Assembly (NCBI RefSeq): GCF_000739655.1
Contig: NZ_BATR01000117.1
Span: forward strand, 1 to 64,000
Reading direction: 5' to 3'
DNA: 64,000 nt
Source: Verrucomicrobium sp. BvORR106
GTDB lineage: Bacteria; Verrucomicrobiota; Verrucomicrobiia; Verrucomicrobiales; Verrucomicrobiaceae
Shown here in pieces: positions 61,384-64,000 of this stretch; position 1 is the first letter of the stretch, and each line of letters begins with the position of its first letter. The position numbers and the translations under genes were made by a program. The notes under the pieces were generated by a model. It saw only the letters and a program-made list of their open reading frames with translations. It ran no database searches and was not told the DNA's origin.

Positions 61384-61565
61384 TTGTCGGCATTGTCAAC
61401 CGCCGCCCCCCGCCGGAGCAAGCAAAAGTGCCATTATAGGTATTCTCGATTGGCATTTTTCGGCCATTCATCGGAATTTCTTGATTTAGGCGAATCTTTT
61501 GGCCAAAAATGAGCGCTTCGACCTCATGCGGGTCTGAATCGCACTCTTCATTCAATTCGAAAATT

Positions 61566-63311
61566 ATGTTGCATAGTATTATTAGCCTCAAGATGGCCGC
61601 GATGGTAGCGGCCCTCGGACTCAATACCGCAGAGTGGTCGAGCCCCTCCCCAGAGATGACGGCCCAGGTGCAGAAGCTGGCCGACGCCATGGGTAATATT
61701 TCCTCGGGTGACACGTCCCAGGTGGGGACGGCGGTGAACGAAACGATCAAGAAGATCAAGGATCTCGCCGACACCAAGGGTGACAAGGATGCCCAGTTTG
61801 CGGTGGGTCTCTTCCTCCAGCAGAGCAATCAGCAGGGGGCTCTGGAGCAGGCGCTTGATTACTACAAGAAGGCCGCCGCCCAGAATCAGCTTCAGGCCAT
61901 GAACAACCTTGGCTTCATCCTTGCCGCATCCGGCAAAGAAGAAAAGGTGACGAAAGAAGGGGTGGACTGGATTCAGAAGTCCGCTGACAAAGGCCTGAAT
62001 GCGGCCCGCCGCAATATGGCCCAAATCCACCTCCGTGGCCTCGCCGGCTACAAAGTGGACCCCAAGGCTGCCGAAGCGCTACTCGAAGTTGCCAGCAAGG
62101 AAAAAGACAGCCAGGCCAAGTTTGAGCTCGCCCAGTTCTATCTCGGCGCAGGTGGCAAAGAAAATCAGAATGACGACAAGGCTTGGTCGTTGCTGAATGA
62201 GGCTGCAGACCTGGGCAACCCCGGCGCTCTGGCGAGCCTCGGATCCGTGCTGCTCGACGGCAAAAAGATCGGCGAGAAGACGATTACTGCTGATCCTGCT
62301 GCCGCTGTGAAGAAGTTCGAAGAACTCGCCAAGCAGAACAACGCCACGGGTCTGCGGATCATGGGCGAACTGCATGAGAGCGGTCTGGCTGGTGTGACCA
62401 AGGACTTCGAGAAGGCTCTCGACTTCTACCGCCGCGCAGCCCAGGGCAATGACTCCATTGCTCAAGTCCGTCTTGCCGGCTTCTACGACAAGGGTGTGGA
62501 CCTCAACAAGGACGACAAAAAAATTGATGTGGCCCCCAACGCTGCTGCCGCTCTTGAGCTCTATCGCCTGGCCGCCCAGAGCAACGTGCCACTCGCCATC
62601 TACAATGTGGGCACCTTCTATGAAGAAGGTCGCACCGTGGACAAAGACCCCGCCAAGGCCTTCGCCTTCTTCTTGCAGTCCGCCGTGAACGGTCTGGCTT
62701 ATGGCATGCAGAAAGCCGGTGTTTACTACCTCAATGGCAGTGGCACCCAGAAAGATCCTGTTGCTGCCGCCGGCTGGTTCGCCCGCGCCGCCGCCGCTGG
62801 TCTTCCTGATGGCCTTCTGAGCTACGGTGTTGTGAGTGAGCAGGGGCTCGTGATTGACAGCGACAAAGGCTCCCCCTACCAGGCCGCTGCTGCTTCCTAC
62901 CTCGCCGCTGCGGATTCTCCTGCTGCCAGCGAGGCAGTGCGTCTTGAGGCATTTGTCCGTCTGGGCAGCCTGCACTTCCGTGGCTTGATGGTTCCAGTTG
63001 GTGACGTCGCCAAGCCGGACTACGAAGCCGCCTACGTGTTCTTCAAGCAGGCACAGGAAATCGACGGCAAGAATGAAGTGGTCAAAGGCGCTCTGGATGC
63101 CGTGACGAAGGGCAACAAGGCTCTGACTCAGGAGAAGATCCAGAAGGCTGAAGCCACCATCGCTCGTATGAAGGCTGATCGTGAAGCCCGCAAGGCAAAG
63201 GCCGCCGCTGATGCCAAGGCTCCTGCGGTGACGCCGCCTGCCGCTGCTCCTGCTGCCGCCCCGGCGGCTCCTGCTGCGACCGCTCCCCGTCGCCCTGCTA
63301 CCACTCGTTAA
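61566..63311 (+). CDS. Sel1-repeat (TPR-like) protein
   Basis: A protein of about 581 residues made of roughly nine or ten Sel1-like repeats, helix pairs with AxxxLGxxYxxG spacing, for example AIYNVGTFYEEGRTVDKDPAKAF and AQVRLAGFYDKGVDLNKDDKK. The N-terminus (MLHSIISLKMAAMVAALGL) could be a weak signal peptide; the C-terminus is a Lys/Ala helix and an Ala/Pro-rich tail. Sel1 proteins are scaffolds for protein-protein contacts. The ATG at 61566 is preferred; an in-frame ATG at 61509 adds a Ser/Cys-rich stretch that spoils the hydrophobic start. Strong downstream terminator. Confidence 0.82.
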   Translation: MLHSIISLKMAAMVAALGLNTAEWSSPSPEMTAQVQKLADAMGNISSGDTSQVGTAVNETIKKIKDLADTKGDKDAQFAVGLFLQQSNQQGALEQALDYYKKAAAQNQLQAMNNLGFILAASGKEEKVTKEGVDWIQKSADKGLNAARRNMAQIHLRGLAGYKVDPKAAEALLEVASKEKDSQAKFELAQFYLGAGGKENQNDDKAWSLLNEAADLGNPGALASLGSVLLDGKKIGEKTITADPAAAVKKFEELAKQNNATGLRIMGELHESGLAGVTKDFEKALDFYRRAAQGNDSIAQVRLAGFYDKGVDLNKDDKKIDVAPNAAAALELYRLAAQSNVPLAIYNVGTFYEEGRTVDKDPAKAFAFFLQSAVNGLAYGMQKAGVYYLNGSGTQKDPVAAAGWFARAAAAGLPDGLLSYGVVSEQGLVIDSDKGSPYQAAAASYLAAADSPAASEAVRLEAFVRLGSLHFRGLMVPVGDVAKPDYEAAYVFFKQAQEIDGKNEVVKGALDAVTKGNKALTQEKIQKAEATIARMKADREARKAKAAADAKAPAVTPPAAAPAAAPAAPAATAPRRPATTR

Positions 63312-63773
63312 CTGGCGTTTCAGGAGTCCTTTCCTGAACCACCTCTTCAAAACCCGCACTGGCAACAGTGCGGGTTTTTTTTGTTGGGAGGGAGTGCTGG
63401 TCCCAGGCAAATCAGATGGGGCTGTAGGAGGGGGCGGCGTGGAGTGTATTCTCCGTCCTTGGCAAGCTGCGTAAGTCAGCAATGGACCCCGGTCTGGTTG
63501 TGGGCACGGGACCTTGCGTCACTTTTCTCTGACGCCATCGACTATTGACTGCCTGACGCTGGGAGAAGTTGACTCAACTTGCCAGGCAGATGAGGGACGG
63601 GCCGCGACAGCGTTTGATGCCGCGGCGTGGTATGCAAATTGGGCTCGTTATAGGAGCCAACCTAAGAAGGTCCCAGTGGATGGTGGTTTCCTAAACCGGG
63701 TTCAGTGAAACAAGCCGAATCTCGGTTGTTTGCAGCTATTTTGCGGGGAGTCCACCAAACCAATCTTGAGGTT
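63312..63773. other. Intergenic region before tRNA-Ala
   Basis: Besides the Sel1-gene terminator and a 10-bp inverted repeat at the tRNA 3' end, I see no supported gene. A 64-codon plus-strand ORF at 63514-63708 has no family and unlikely composition. Confidence 0.4.
63351..63382 (+). terminator. Rho-independent terminator of the Sel1-repeat gene
   Basis: AACCCGCACT and AGTGCGGGTT form a perfect 10-bp stem followed by a run of T, about 40 bases after the stop codon. Confidence 0.92.
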
Positions 63774-63849
63774 TGGTGGAGCATAGCGGATTCGAACCGC
63801 TGACCTTCTCAATGCCATTGAGACGCTCTACCAACTGAGCTAATGCCCC
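63774..63849 (-). tRNA. tRNA-Ala (anticodon GGC)
   Basis: A 76-nt tRNA reading on the minus strand from GGGGCATTAGCTCAG to a genome-encoded CCA. The acceptor stem pairs 7 bp with one G-U, the anticodon stem TCTCA/TGAGA holds the loop ATGGCAT (anticodon GGC), and the T arm GCGGTTCGAATCCGC is standard. It decodes GCC and GCT alanine codons. Confidence 0.95.
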
Positions 63850-64000
63850 GTGCTGCGGGAGGACGAGATAGTAACACGAACCCAAAAACTGACAAGTGTT
63901 TTCTGTGCTTTTTTCTGCGGTTTTTTCAGGGCACAGTCGCAGCGGCTCTCTCTTCAAGGTGATGAAGCTCAACTCCCACTTGGCGCATCCCGCTTCGTCG

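Noticed and set aside
63514-63708. 64-codon plus-strand ORF
   Set aside because: No signature and no partner; likely chance.
63736-63972. 78-codon minus-strand ORF
   Set aside because: It is the translation of tRNA-Ala (the familiar ALAQLVERLNG reading) plus flanks.

Overview
The window reads as a chromosomal segment of a GC-rich Verrucomicrobiota bacterium, most likely class Verrucomicrobiae near Verrucomicrobium/Prosthecobacter. This is inferred from gene families; no rRNA lies in the window to prove it. The strongest taxonomic signs are three separate clusters of Planctomycetes/Verrucomicrobia-type secreted cytochromes (PSCyt1/DUF1549/DUF1553) paired with Tat-exported DUF1501 proteins, a PEP-CTERM protein, Gfo/Idh/MocA and sugar-phosphate-isomerase genes, and a near-total lack of Shine-Dalgarno sequences.

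Layout. 0.2-1.6 kb: a secreted acetylxylan-esterase-like protein. 1.9-6.0 kb: the first cytochrome + DUF1501 pair. 6.06-6.70 kb: two copies of a 266-269 bp palindromic element with 34-bp terminal inverted repeats. 6.9-17.8 kb: mostly housekeeping genes (alpha/beta hydrolase, PPK2, PanD, HtpG, ArgS, a fused NadD-NAD kinase) and a zinc-ribbon membrane protein. 18.1-28.6 kb: the second and largest cytochrome cluster, four consecutive genes: DUF1501, a PPC-domain protein, a multi-motif cytochrome with DUF1549/DUF1553, and a giant cytochrome-WD40-coiled-coil protein. 28.9-34.7 kb: an accessory stretch with a PEP-CTERM protein, a TlpA-like thioredoxin, a DUF1444-like protein, two unrecognised proteins and a papain-like cysteine protease. 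35.0-42.4 kb: sugar-phosphate isomerase/epimerase, the third DUF1501 + cytochrome pair (this cytochrome carries a LamG-like insert), and a Gfo/Idh/MocA oxidoreductase. 42.5-44.9 kb: an ABC exporter. 45.0-54.6 kb: a complete chemosensory cluster arranged like Wsp (CheW, CheR-TPR, CheW, MCP, CheA-REC, CheB) but ending in a REC-REC-histidine kinase-REC hybrid instead of a WspR-type diguanylate cyclase. 54.7-63.9 kb: peroxiredoxin, nitroreductase, DUF456, GatA and GatC, three membrane proteins, a Sel1-repeat protein and tRNA-Ala(GGC).

How it fits together. The secreted cytochrome/DUF1501 modules, the esterase and the sugar isomerase/oxidoreductases suggest a cell that degrades complex carbohydrate outside the cytoplasm, although the function of the PSCyt/DUF1501 proteins is unproven. 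The chemosensory operon should control a phosphorelay through the terminal hybrid kinase rather than c-di-GMP directly. Several cotranscribed pairs share an ATGA stop/start overlap. I found no prophage, integrase, CRISPR array or intact insertion sequence.
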